From Corynebacterium sp. HMSC27B11 (lineage in GTDB: Bacteria > Actinomycetota > Actinomycetes > Mycobacteriales > Mycobacteriaceae), in assembly GCF_001815985.1 (NCBI RefSeq), contig NZ_KV823550.1, positions 1 to 64,000 on the forward strand: 64,000 bases of DNA. The letters run 5' to 3'. A program made the translations under genes and the position numbers. The notes below the pieces were generated by a model. That model did no database searches, was not told where the DNA came from, and was given only the letters and a program-made list of their open reading frames with translations. Below are positions 1 to 7,552 of the stretch, piece after piece (positions within the stretch are counted from its first letter, which is position 1; every line of letters begins with the position of its first letter).

Positions 1-32
1 ACACCGGACACACATTTTGTCGTTTAACCCGA

Positions 33-67
33 AACCTCCCACCACAATCAAGTGGTGGGAGGTTCTT
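33..67. terminator. Strong hairpin, probable terminator
   Basis: A perfect 13-bp inverted repeat (33-45 with 52-64, 6-nt loop) is followed on the plus strand by a short pyrimidine run. It lies just downstream of the minus-strand tRNA-Glu, so it could end that transcript and also a gene entering from the left of the window. The minus-strand T-tract is weak. Confidence 0.6.
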
Positions 68-72
68 CTTGG

Positions 73-145
73 TACCCCGTACGGGATTTGAACCCGTGTT
101 ACCGCCGTGAGAGGGCGGCGTCCTAGGCCGCTAGACGAACGGGGC
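73..145 (-). tRNA. tRNA-Glu (anticodon CTC)
   Basis: The minus strand folds as a 73-nt tRNA with a 7-bp acceptor stem (terminal G-U pair), a GGTTCAAATCC T-arm and the 7-nt anticodon loop CTCTCAC, giving anticodon CTC for GAG codons. The encoded 3' end is A-CC, with no complete CCA. A second copy with identical sequence lies at 1647-1719. Confidence 0.96.
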
Positions 146-329
146 GCATAGGACACACAAAACTAGCTCTCTACCGGCGTACCGATGTAACAGCAACCAG
201 CTCTGTGATCGAGAACAAAGCCTACAGGCCACTGCCTCAACTCTCCTAATCCGCTGGTCAATGCCGGGTTTTAGGGAGTTCTCGCGTTAGCATGAAAGCA
301 GTAGTGTCGCCGATGCGCCAAGGATGCCA

Positions 330-1469
330 ATGACCCGTTCCGAGAATGACACCCCCGACTCGCTCGTAATGCCGGCCGGCGGTGGCACGGACCGACAGGC
401 GATTTCTCCGGATCGTTACTCAGCAGAGGTCACCAGCGAGCATCGTTTTCCTGGCCCGAAGGCATGGGGCATGATCGCCAAGCGGCTGTACACGGAGTTT
501 TTCTACCGTGGGCTTCCCGATAAGGGCGCGACGCTGAGCTTCTACTCCATCTTCACCGCGATCCCCACCCTCATGGCTTTCTACGCGATCGTGATGCTGG
601 TACTCGACCAGAATCGCGATCAGGTGCTGGGCGTGACCGGCGAATTCATCAACCGCAACATCCCGGCAGACTTCGCGGCTCAGGCGTCGAACATCATCGA
701 GGCGATCATCGGCACCACGCAGCGCTCCCTGATCACACTGATCTTCGCCGTCCTCTTCGCGCTCTTCTCCTCCTCGGCCTATGTTCGCGCGTTTTCCCGC
801 AGCGCGAACGCGCTCTACGGCCGCGAGGAGGGCCGGTCGATCCTACGGACCTGGCTCGTGATGTGGGGCTTGACCATCGCTTTGGTTGCGGGGCTTGTGT
901 TGATCGCGGCGGGTTTCTTCCTCCGCGAGGAGCTCCTCTCCCCCTTCTTCACCCACATCGCCGATCCCTTGGGACTGGCTGGCCTGCGCACCTTCATGCT
1001 CGACTATTTCCTGCCGCTGTGGACGTGGCTGCGGTGGCCGGTGATCTTCGGGCTCTCCCAGATGCTCATCGCGCTGCTCTATCACGTCGCCCCGAACGTC
1101 AGGCAAGGGCGTTTCCGCCTGTTCACTGCGGGCTCTGTGAGCGCGCTGGTTGTCCTCACGCTGATCGGGGAGGGCTTTCGGACTTACCTCAACAACTTTC
1201 TGCACATCGGCATGTACGGGGCGCTAGGCGGCATCATCGGCGGCTTCTTTTGCCTTTTCATGGCAAATAACGTGCTGCTGCTAGGCCTGCAGCTGGACGC
1301 TGAGCTCGCGCGTGCCCGGGAGCTCGCGGCGGGCTACGACTCCACCGAGCTCATCCTCGCCCCGCCCCGAGCCTCGGGTGCCGCGGATGGTGAGAAGCAG
1401 CTCGCCGAAACGTTGCAGGCCCAAGCCGTAAACTTCCAGCGCCGCGTACGGAACGCTGAGGACGACTAG
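330..1469 (+). CDS. YihY/BrkB family inner-membrane protein
   Basis: A 379-residue membrane protein of the YihY/virulence factor BrkB family. The usual domain is visible: an amphipathic lead-in (KRLYTEFFYRGLPDKGATLSF) that begins the conserved core, then about six hydrophobic segments between residues ~60 and ~315, including the glycine-rich YGALGGIIGGFFCLFMAN near the end. N- and C-termini are hydrophilic. The family was once called ribonuclease BN, which is now considered wrong, and its transport role is unproven. Start: AAGGA lies 6 nt before the ATG at 330; an in-frame ATG at 324 is the alternative. It is a single gene between two identical tRNA-Glu genes that point the other way. Confidence 0.88.
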   Translation: MTRSENDTPDSLVMPAGGGTDRQAISPDRYSAEVTSEHRFPGPKAWGMIAKRLYTEFFYRGLPDKGATLSFYSIFTAIPTLMAFYAIVMLVLDQNRDQVLGVTGEFINRNIPADFAAQASNIIEAIIGTTQRSLITLIFAVLFALFSSSAYVRAFSRSANALYGREEGRSILRTWLVMWGLTIALVAGLVLIAAGFFLREELLSPFFTHIADPLGLAGLRTFMLDYFLPLWTWLRWPVIFGLSQMLIALLYHVAPNVRQGRFRLFTAGSVSALVVLTLIGEGFRTYLNNFLHIGMYGALGGIIGGFFCLFMANNVLLLGLQLDAELARARELAAGYDSTELILAPPRASGAADGEKQLAETLQAQAVNFQRRVRNAEDD

Positions 1470-1608
1470 CGGGCGGCTTTTACTCTTTCCATCCCACCGC
1501 CTGAGACGCGCTTCTGACCGCCCTCCTCAGCGCCCTAGGGTTATTCCTTGCATCTGAGGCTTCGTCCCTATCCGCGACCATCAGGCTTGGGGACTCCGCA
1601 GAAAAGAA

Positions 1609-1645
1609 AACAGCCTCACCGGAAAACCGGTGAGGCTGTTGATTT
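1609..1645 (-). terminator. Intrinsic terminator of the second tRNA-Glu
   Basis: A perfect 14-bp stem (1609-1622 with 1627-1640, AAAA loop) is followed on the minus strand by a T-rich tract (TTTTCTTTTC). It sits directly downstream of the tRNA-Glu at 1647-1719 and may also stop plus-strand readthrough from the BrkB gene. Confidence 0.8.
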
Positions 1646-1646
1646 G

Positions 1647-1719
1647 TACCCCGTACGGGATTTGAACCCGTGTTACCGCCGTGAGAGGGCGGCGTCCTAG
1701 GCCGCTAGACGAACGGGGC
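1647..1719 (-). tRNA. tRNA-Glu (anticodon CTC), second copy
   Basis: A 73-nt tRNA identical in sequence to the copy at 73-145, with the same CTC anticodon in a CTCTCAC loop. It lies about 40 nt downstream of the tRNA-Gln gene on the same strand, so the two are probably co-transcribed and end at the hairpin at 1609-1640. Confidence 0.96.
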
Positions 1720-1757
1720 ATTAGGACGCGAGAGAAACTTAAAGTTAATCTTCGCTG

Positions 1758-1829
1758 CTGGCCTACCAGGACTCGAACCTAGAATGACGGTACCAGAAAC
1801 CGTAGTGTTGCCAATTACACCATAGGCCA
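1758..1829 (-). tRNA. tRNA-Gln (anticodon CTG)
   Basis: The minus strand folds as a 72-nt tRNA with acceptor TGGCCTA/TAGGCCA, a GGTTCGAGTCC T-arm and the anticodon loop TTCTGGT, anticodon CTG for CAG codons. The first acceptor pair is U-A, typical of tRNA-Gln. It sits between gltX and tRNA-Glu. Since the window carries gatCAB and a GltX, this tRNA is probably first charged with glutamate and then amidated. Confidence 0.95.
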
Positions 1830-1946
1830 ATCGTTAACACTGCGAGCATCTCCTTCTTGAGGAGCCCTGCGCTGTGCAACGATGACTACTATAGCCAGAA
1901 GCCATCGTCACACACAAATTGGCAGGTCGTCGCCTATTTTTAAACC

Positions 1947-3446
1947 TTAGTTCGCAGGCTGTTCAGCTTGGAAGGGAGTCTGCTCCAGCCCGGCGCGCAG
2001 GCGGGCCAGCGTGGAGTCCTTGCCCAGCAGCTCCATGGACTCGAACAGCGGCGGGGACACGGCCTGACCACAGATCGAGACGCGCAGCGCACCGTAGGCC
2101 ACGCGCGGCTTGAGCTCCATCTGCTCGATCAGTCGGGTGGACAGGGCCTTCTCGATCGCCTCGGTGCGGAAGTCCTCCTCCGCGATGGCTTCGAGCTCCT
2201 CGATCGCCGCAGCCAGTGGCTCCTTCGCGGCCTCCTTGAGGTTCTTGCGCGCCGCCTTCGGCTCCAGCTCAAGGTCCTCGTCCTTGGTCAGCAGGAAGCG
2301 CAGCAGGCCGTCGGCGTCACTCAGCACCTTGATGCGGGTCTGCACCAGCTCAGCGGCGAAGGCAAACTTCTCCGCCGGGTAGTCCGCCGGCCAATCCTTG
2401 AATTCCTCCAGGTAGGTGCGCAGACGCTGCGTGAAGTCCGCCAGATCCAGCATGCGGATGTGGTCGGCGTTGATGGCCTCCATCTTCTTGTGATCAAACC
2501 GCGCCGGATTCGGCTTCACATCGGCGATGTCGAAGTTCTCAATCAGCTGGGACATCGTGAAGATGTCCTCGTCGGCGGACAGCGACCAGCCGAGCAGCGA
2601 GAGGTAGTTGAGCATGCCCTCCGGGATCACGCCGGCGTCGCGGTGGTTGAAGAGGTTCGACTCCGGGTCGCGCTTACTCAGCTTGCGGTTGCCCTCCCCC
2701 GTGACGAACGGCAGGTGCGCGAAGGTGGGGACCTCCTTGGCCACGCCGATGCGGATCAGCGCCTCGTAGAGCGCGATCTGGCGCGGGGTCGACGGCAGCA
2801 GGTCCTCGCCACGCAGCACGTGGGTGACCCCCATCAGCGCGTCATCCAGCGGGTTGACGAGGGTGTAGAGCGGCTGCCCATTGGAGCGGGCGACGACGAA
2901 GTCCGGCATCGTCTTGCCGTCGACGTCCATCTCGCCGCGGACCAGGTCGGTCCAGGTGTAGCGGCGGTCGTGGTCCATCTTCAGGCGCCAGACCGGCTTG
3001 CGGCCCTCCGCCTCGAACGCGGCGATCTGCTCCTCGGTGAGGTCGCGGTCGTAGTTGTCGTAACCCAGCTTCGGGTCACGACCAGCGGCCTTGTGGCGCT
3101 CCTCGACCTCCTCCGGAGTGGAGTACGCCGGGTAGACCTCGCCGGCGGCCTTCAGCTTTTCCAGGACCTCGGCGTAGATATCCATGCGCTGGGACTGGCG
3201 GTAGGGCTCGTGCGGGCCGCCGGTCTCGATCCCCTCGTCCCAGTCGAGGCCGAGCCACTTCAAGGAGTCGATGATGGCCTGGTAGGACTCCTCAGTATCG
3301 CGCTGAGCATCCGTATCCTCAATGCGGAAGATCAGCTTGCCGCCGGTGTGGCGAGCATAAGCCCAGTTAAACAGCGCGGTGCGCACCATGCCGACGTGCG
3401 GGGTGCCGGTGGGCGATGGACAAAAACGTACGCGAACTTCACTCAT
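1947..3446 (-). CDS. gltX: Glutamyl-tRNA synthetase
   Basis: Class I aminoacyl-tRNA synthetase of 499 residues that attaches Glu to tRNA-Glu, and in organisms lacking GlnRS also to tRNA-Gln. The [12 protein letters not shown] motif (HIGH equivalent at residues ~17-20) and KLSKR (KMSKS equivalent, ~252) are intact, and the length is normal. Start: ATG at 3446 matches the family N-terminus [15 protein letters not shown] -10 element sits 8 nt upstream (3455-3460) with no Shine-Dalgarno sequence, so the mRNA is probably nearly leaderless; an in-frame GTG at 3452 is less likely. Its position next to tRNA-Gln and tRNA-Glu puts enzyme and substrates together. Confidence 0.96.
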   Translation of the reverse strand: MSEVRVRFCPSPTGTPHVGMVRTALFNWAYARHTGGKLIFRIEDTDAQRDTEESYQAIIDSLKWLGLDWDEGIETGGPHEPYRQSQRMDIYAEVLEKLKAAGEVYPAYSTPEEVEERHKAAGRDPKLGYDNYDRDLTEEQIAAFEAEGRKPVWRLKMDHDRRYTWTDLVRGEMDVDGKTMPDFVVARSNGQPLYTLVNPLDDALMGVTHVLRGEDLLPSTPRQIALYEALIRIGVAKEVPTFAHLPFVTGEGNRKLSKRDPESNLFNHRDAGVIPEGMLNYLSLLGWSLSADEDIFTMSQLIENFDIADVKPNPARFDHKKMEAINADHIRMLDLADFTQRLRTYLEEFKDWPADYPAEKFAFAAELVQTRIKVLSDADGLLRFLLTKDEDLELEPKAARKNLKEAAKEPLAAAIEELEAIAEEDFRTEAIEKALSTRLIEQMELKPRVAYGALRVSICGQAVSPPLFESMELLGKDSTLARLRAGLEQTPFQAEQPAN

Positions 3447-3530
3447 GGGCACTTATCCTACCCGCGCTACCCCACTGCACGATCGAGTGCCGGGGCGAGC
3501 ACTCGCCCCTCGCCTTTCACACACAAAAAG

Positions 3531-3560
3531 CCCCGGGTGGCATAGCGACACCACCCGGGG
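3531..3560 (-). terminator. Intrinsic terminator of the esterase gene
   Basis: A perfect 10-bp GC-rich stem (3531-3540 with 3551-3560) is followed on the minus strand by CTTTTTG. It lies between the esterase stop codon and gltX and separates the two transcripts. Confidence 0.8.
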
Positions 3561-3597
3561 GCGAGCACGGGTCATTGTCCCGCGCATGGCAGATGGA

Positions 3598-4674
3598 TTA
3601 CCTGAAGAAGTTCCAGGACTCCTGCGCTGCATCCGGGTTGCTCGGGTACCAGGTGTGCTCGCCACCTGCGACCTTCTTCACCATCGTCGGTACGGCGCAG
3701 CCCCGGTAGCGGTAGGTCGTGATGTTGCCGTTCGTGGCGGCACTCGGAGCCTTAGAGACGTCACACTTGTTCCGGGCAGCGAACTGGCGGTGCACCTGGT
3801 TGATGGAGAGGTAGCTAGCACCGTGACGGGAACCGCCGTTGTAGTTCACGATGTCATCGCCCGTGCCGTGGATGATCATGGTCGGCACCGAGGCATTCAC
3901 ACAGTTGCTCACCGCCGGGGTGTAGTAGGCGCCGGACACACCAACAACGCCCTTGACCAGGTCGGGTGCGGCACAACCGACGCCGAGGGCCAGGCCACCG
4001 CCATTGGACAGCCCGGTGGCGTAGACGCGGTTGCGGTCTGCCTTGCCTTCGCGGACCAGGGTGTTGACGATCTGGCGGACGAAGGCCACATCGGCGCTGC
4101 GGCTGGTGTTGGTGGCGTACGGGGCGCCACCCCACGCCGGGTAAGTCTCGCCCTTGAAGGTGCTGCGCACCGGCTCCGGGTACACGATGATCGCCGAGTC
4201 ACCGGCTGCGGTGTTTTCCAGGCCGGCGTAGCTGCGGGCGTACTTCGCGTCGTGCTGCCAGCCGCCGAACATGAACACGACCGGCAGGTTGTTCCGCAGG
4301 CCGGACTTCGGCATCTTGACGATCGCCTTGCGGGTCTTTCCGTTGACGGTGAAGGTCCGCTCGCCCAGGTTGGCGTTATTGCTCGGAGGGGTGCCTGCCC
4401 CGCCTCCGTTACCATTTTGCAGGCCGCCGACGATGCCGTTGATGATGCCGGCGAGGTCCTCCAGGTCGCCCGCGGAAGAGCTGAGGCTTCCCATGGAGGA
4501 CTGTGCCTGGGCTTCGGGGGATCCCTGCGGAACGAAAGAGAGGGAGAGGGCTGCTGCTGTGGCGAGTGCTCCGGTCAGGCCTCGGCGAATCATTCCGCGG
4601 GATTCTCCGGACTGGCGGGTCTGCTGCTCAGCGGGCTCACCGGCGCGCTGAGACAGGTGGGGAAGAAAGTTCAT
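3598..4674 (-). CDS. Secreted PHB-depolymerase/LpqC-type esterase
   Basis: An alpha/beta-hydrolase of the polyhydroxybutyrate depolymerase/feruloyl esterase family, exported. An N-terminal signal is visible: a long polar region, then IRRGLTGALATAAALSLSF and an AQA cleavage-like site. The twin arginines before the hydrophobic core make Tat export possible. Catalytic elements: nucleophile elbow GLSNG, Asp in HGTGDD, His in GGEHTWYP. The physiological ester substrate is unknown. Start: ATG 4674 has a TANNNT element (TACATT) 6 nt upstream, matching the leaderless pattern of this window; ATG 4593 (MIRRG) is an alternative with a GGAGA sequence. Monocistronic, ended by the hairpin at 3531-3560. Confidence 0.8.
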   Translation of the reverse strand: MNFLPHLSQRAGEPAEQQTRQSGESRGMIRRGLTGALATAAALSLSFVPQGSPEAQAQSSMGSLSSSAGDLEDLAGIINGIVGGLQNGNGGGAGTPPSNNANLGERTFTVNGKTRKAIVKMPKSGLRNNLPVVFMFGGWQHDAKYARSYAGLENTAAGDSAIIVYPEPVRSTFKGETYPAWGGAPYATNTSRSADVAFVRQIVNTLVREGKADRNRVYATGLSNGGGLALGVGCAAPDLVKGVVGVSGAYYTPAVSNCVNASVPTMIIHGTGDDIVNYNGGSRHGASYLSINQVHRQFAARNKCDVSKAPSAATNGNITTYRYRGCAVPTMVKKVAGGEHTWYPSNPDAAQESWNFFR

Positions 4675-4780
4675 GCGGCAAATGTACTCTATGGCCCCTC
4701 AGGAAACCTAGCTGCGCCGAAAATTGGCCCTTGAGGTGGCCATCGAGGAGCCCGCGGGGGCGGTCGGTAGACTGGCGGGT

Positions 4781-5923
4781 ATGGATTCAGACAAAAGGCC
4801 GGTGACCGCTCCGGACTTTTTGCTGTCACGACCACATCACAGCATTCGGACTCAAGGGCGTAAGGCCACGTTCCCGGACCCTTTCGAGGCCAGCACGGCC
4901 CTGCGCGAGGGCACCGCTGAGCTGCTGGTCGGCGCGATTCCTTTCAACACTGGCTTCCGCGCCGCGCTCATGGAGCCGGAGAAGGTCGTCACCTTCGACG
5001 GCCCGCTCGAGCCGCCCGCATATTTCCGCGGACGAGAGGCCGCCGAGTCCCTCGAGGCGGTCGAGGTCACCGTCGCGACCACGAAGGAAGAACACCAGGC
5101 CCGGGTCGCCGCGGCGATTCAGACCATCCGCCGGACCAGCCTGGAAAAGGTGGTTCTGGCCCGCGTTGCGGACGTGTACTTCGCTGACACCATCGACCCG
5201 CTGCTCGTCGCCGCCCGCTTCATCGATCTTTCCGCCAACCGTGACGGCTACGCTGTGGACCTGTCCGCGACCGGGCGCAAGGAGGACCAGGGGTCGATGT
5301 TCGTGGGCTCCTCCCCCGAGATGTTGGTCTCCCGGAAGGGCAGGACGGTTCGAGCTTTCCCGCTCGCGGGTTCAGCGCCGCGCACGGGCATTGCAGAGCG
5401 CGACGATGCGACCGCCGAAGAGCTGCGTTCCAGCGAGAAGAACCTCGTCGAGCACGCTCTTGTGGTGGAGCACTACCGCAGGATCTTGGAGCCACTGTGT
5501 TCGGAGCTCGATATCCCCGCCGAGCCCCTCATTCACGAGACCACCGAGATGATTCACCTGGGAACCCCGATCGTTGGCACCCTGGCTGACGCGGAATACT
5601 CCGCCCTTGATCTGGCCCTGATGCTGCACCCAACCCCGGCGATCGGTGGCACCCCCACCGACGAGGCGGTGGGGATTATTGAGTCTGTGGAGGAACCCCG
5701 CGAGTTCTATGCCGGCGCGGTCGGCTGGTGTGATGCCAGCGGCGACGGCGAGTGGATGGTCGCCATCCGTTGTGCCTGCGTGGAGGGGGATTCTGCGCGC
5801 GTGTGGGCCGGCGGCGGGATCGTCGCCGACTCCGATCCCCACGAGGAGGCGGAGGAAACCACCGCCAAGCTGCAAACCGCGCTGCGGGCGCTCAACGTCC
5901 CCGCCAGCATGCGGAACGTCTAA
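4781..5923 (+). CDS. Isochorismate synthase
   Basis: A chorismate-utilising enzyme of 380 residues (MenF/EntC/DhbC family) that converts chorismate to isochorismate for menaquinone or siderophore synthesis. Visible motifs: LEKVVLARV, the FPLAGSAPR segment, the ETTEMIHLGTP segment with the catalytic acidic residue, the HPTPAIGGTP motif, and the terminal WAGGGIVADSDP active-site segment. Start: ATG 4781 has TAGACT 7 nt upstream and no SD, so it is probably leaderless; an in-frame upstream start at 4724 would overlap the promoter. No other menaquinone or siderophore gene is adjacent, so the sequence does not settle whether it is MenF- or EntC-like. Confidence 0.87.
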   Translation: MDSDKRPVTAPDFLLSRPHHSIRTQGRKATFPDPFEASTALREGTAELLVGAIPFNTGFRAALMEPEKVVTFDGPLEPPAYFRGREAAESLEAVEVTVATTKEEHQARVAAAIQTIRRTSLEKVVLARVADVYFADTIDPLLVAARFIDLSANRDGYAVDLSATGRKEDQGSMFVGSSPEMLVSRKGRTVRAFPLAGSAPRTGIAERDDATAEELRSSEKNLVEHALVVEHYRRILEPLCSELDIPAEPLIHETTEMIHLGTPIVGTLADAEYSALDLALMLHPTPAIGGTPTDEAVGIIESVEEPREFYAGAVGWCDASGDGEWMVAIRCACVEGDSARVWAGGGIVADSDPHEEAEETTAKLQTALRALNVPASMRNV

Positions 5924-5977
5924 CCCCCGCCCCCACGGCGTGGCGGACCTCCCCCGAGGCCGCCGACTCCGTATCTT

Positions 5978-6784
5978 CTAGTACGCCTGAACCGGGTTCG
6001 CCAGCGTTCCCAGGCCTGGGATTTCCACCGCGATGCGGTCGCCTGGCACCATCTCCGCGGTACCGGCCGGCGAACCGGTGCAGATCACATCGCCCGGCAG
6101 CAGGGTGAACGCGGAGGATACCCACTCGACGATCTCCGGGATGTCCTTGATCATCTGGTTAGAGTTCGAGTCCTGCTTGGTCTCGGTCTTCCCGTCGTGG
6201 GTCAGGTGTGCCTTGATGGGCAGGCTGTCGATGTCGATGCCGTCGACGTTCGTCTCGATCCATGGGCCGAGCGGGCAGAAGCTGTCCAGGCCCTTCGCGC
6301 GGGACCACTGACCGTCAGCGAACTGCAGGTCGCGGGAGCTGACGTCGTTGACGATGGTGAAGCCCAGGACGACGTCCTTCCAGTTGTTACGGTTGACGTC
6401 CTTGCACGGTCGTCCGATCACGATGGCGAGCTCGCCCTCGAACTCGACACGGGTGGCCCACTCCGGGATGCGGATCGGGGCTTCGGGGCCGACGACGGCT
6501 GTCGGGGGCTTCAGGAAGATGGTCGGTGGGAGGTGCTCCGCGCCCTGCTTGAAGACCTCCTTGACGTGGTCGGCATAGTTGCGGCCCACGGCAACGATCT
6601 TGCTGGGAAGGATCGGCGCGAGCAGCCGAACCTCCTCGATCGGCCACGACTTGCCGGTGAACTCCGGCTCGCCGAATGGGTGATTAGCGATTTCGCGGCA
6701 GGTGGCGCCGGTGCCGTCCGGCTGGCCACCCTCAAGCACCGCGAATGTCATTCCTTCTGGGTGAGCAATTCGGGCGATACGCAT
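5978..6784 (-). CDS. Fumarylacetoacetate hydrolase (FAH) family protein, Odx-like
   Basis: A 268-residue FAH-fold enzyme. Metal-binding carboxylates are visible in VEFEGELAIVIGR (E-x-E) and in the NDVSSRD segment; the cofactor would be Mg2+ or Mn2+. FAH-family members cleave or decarboxylate acyl-pyruvates and oxaloacetate. The C. glutamicum homologue in the same place upstream of gltX (Cg1458) is reported, from memory, as an oxaloacetate decarboxylase, so that activity is an inference here. Start: ATG 6784 with TAGGGT 8 nt upstream and no SD, probably near-leaderless. The gene begins 11 nt beyond the stop of the exonuclease gene on the same strand, so it may also be read through from that operon. 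Confidence 0.85.
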   Translation of the reverse strand: MRIARIAHPEGMTFAVLEGGQPDGTGATCREIANHPFGEPEFTGKSWPIEEVRLLAPILPSKIVAVGRNYADHVKEVFKQGAEHLPPTIFLKPPTAVVGPEAPIRIPEWATRVEFEGELAIVIGRPCKDVNRNNWKDVVLGFTIVNDVSSRDLQFADGQWSRAKGLDSFCPLGPWIETNVDGIDIDSLPIKAHLTHDGKTETKQDSNSNQMIKDIPEIVEWVSSAFTLLPGDVICTGSPAGTAEMVPGDRIAVEIPGLGTLANPVQAY

Positions 6785-6795
6785 AGGTACCAACC

Positions 6796-7515
6796 CTACC
6801 TGGCTGTGCGCTCGATGATGTCGCTTAGGGTACTTGTTATCGAAAGATTATTTCTTTCGTGTTTCAGCATCGCGAGCAGCAGCTCCCCGCAGGCCAGCGC
6901 GTCGCTGAGCGCGTTGTGGGAACCGTAGTGCGGTAGCCCGTAGCGTTCCCGCACCCGTGGTAGCCGCAGATCCTCACCGCGCGGGTAGGTCGCCATGCGC
7001 TCGAAGTACCGGCGTTCGATGGCGAAGGTGTCGATGACCGGGACGGAGAGACCCGAACCGAAGTGTTGCCTGCACGCTTGCCCTAGGAACTGGGTCTCGA
7101 TGGGCGAAAAATGCACGACCATCGCCCGGCCCCGGAGCGCCAACAGCAACCTGCTCAACACGTCGCGCAGCGGCTCCCCTGCCTCGATGTCCGTGTGGGT
7201 GATGCCATGGATCTTCGCCGATTCCATGCCGGCGGGTACGCGCTCCAGGGCCTCCGGTTCGTGGTGGATCACCGCGTAGTCCGCCTCGGCCGGGGTGATA
7301 CGCCCGCCAGTCATGGGCACCCAACCGATGGAGAGGATGAGGTCCTTCTTTGGATCCAGGCCGGTGGTTTCGACGTCCACGGCCAGCAGTGGGGCCTCTC
7401 CGATGGGCTGGTCCACCTTGGCGCGGGGGACGTCGTAGTACTCCGCCAGGGCGCCCGTCGCCTTGCGGGTACGCCAGGAAGTACCCAGCCAGGGGGCCTG
7501 CCACCACTTCGCCAT
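6796..7515 (-). CDS. DEDDh 3'-5' exonuclease (DnaQ-like)
   Basis: A 239-residue exonuclease of the DNA polymerase III epsilon-like DEDDh class. Motifs: ExoI VDVETTG (D-x-E), ExoII near HFSPIETQFL, and ExoIII HNALSDA with the catalytic His and Asp. It should degrade DNA or RNA 3' ends and could proofread, repair or turn over oligonucleotides. Start: ATG 7515 is preceded by a strong AAAGGAG at ideal spacing. It starts 37 nt after the stop of the cNMP/CBS/DUF294 gene, so the two form an operon. A second DEDDh protein lies at 48719-49390. Confidence 0.88.
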   Translation of the reverse strand: MAKWWQAPWLGTSWRTRKATGALAEYYDVPRAKVDQPIGEAPLLAVDVETTGLDPKKDLILSIGWVPMTGGRITPAEADYAVIHHEPEALERVPAGMESAKIHGITHTDIEAGEPLRDVLSRLLLALRGRAMVVHFSPIETQFLGQACRQHFGSGLSVPVIDTFAIERRYFERMATYPRGEDLRLPRVRERYGLPHYGSHNALSDALACGELLLAMLKHERNNLSITSTLSDIIERTAR

Positions 7516-7552
7516 CGCTACTCCTTTAATAATCCTCTCGCTCGTCTTCGCG

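Noticed and set aside
1968..4734. Long plus-strand frames (525 and 451 codons) opposite gltX and the esterase
   Set aside because: Shadow frames on the wrong strand with no motifs; the minus-strand genes carry catalytic residues.
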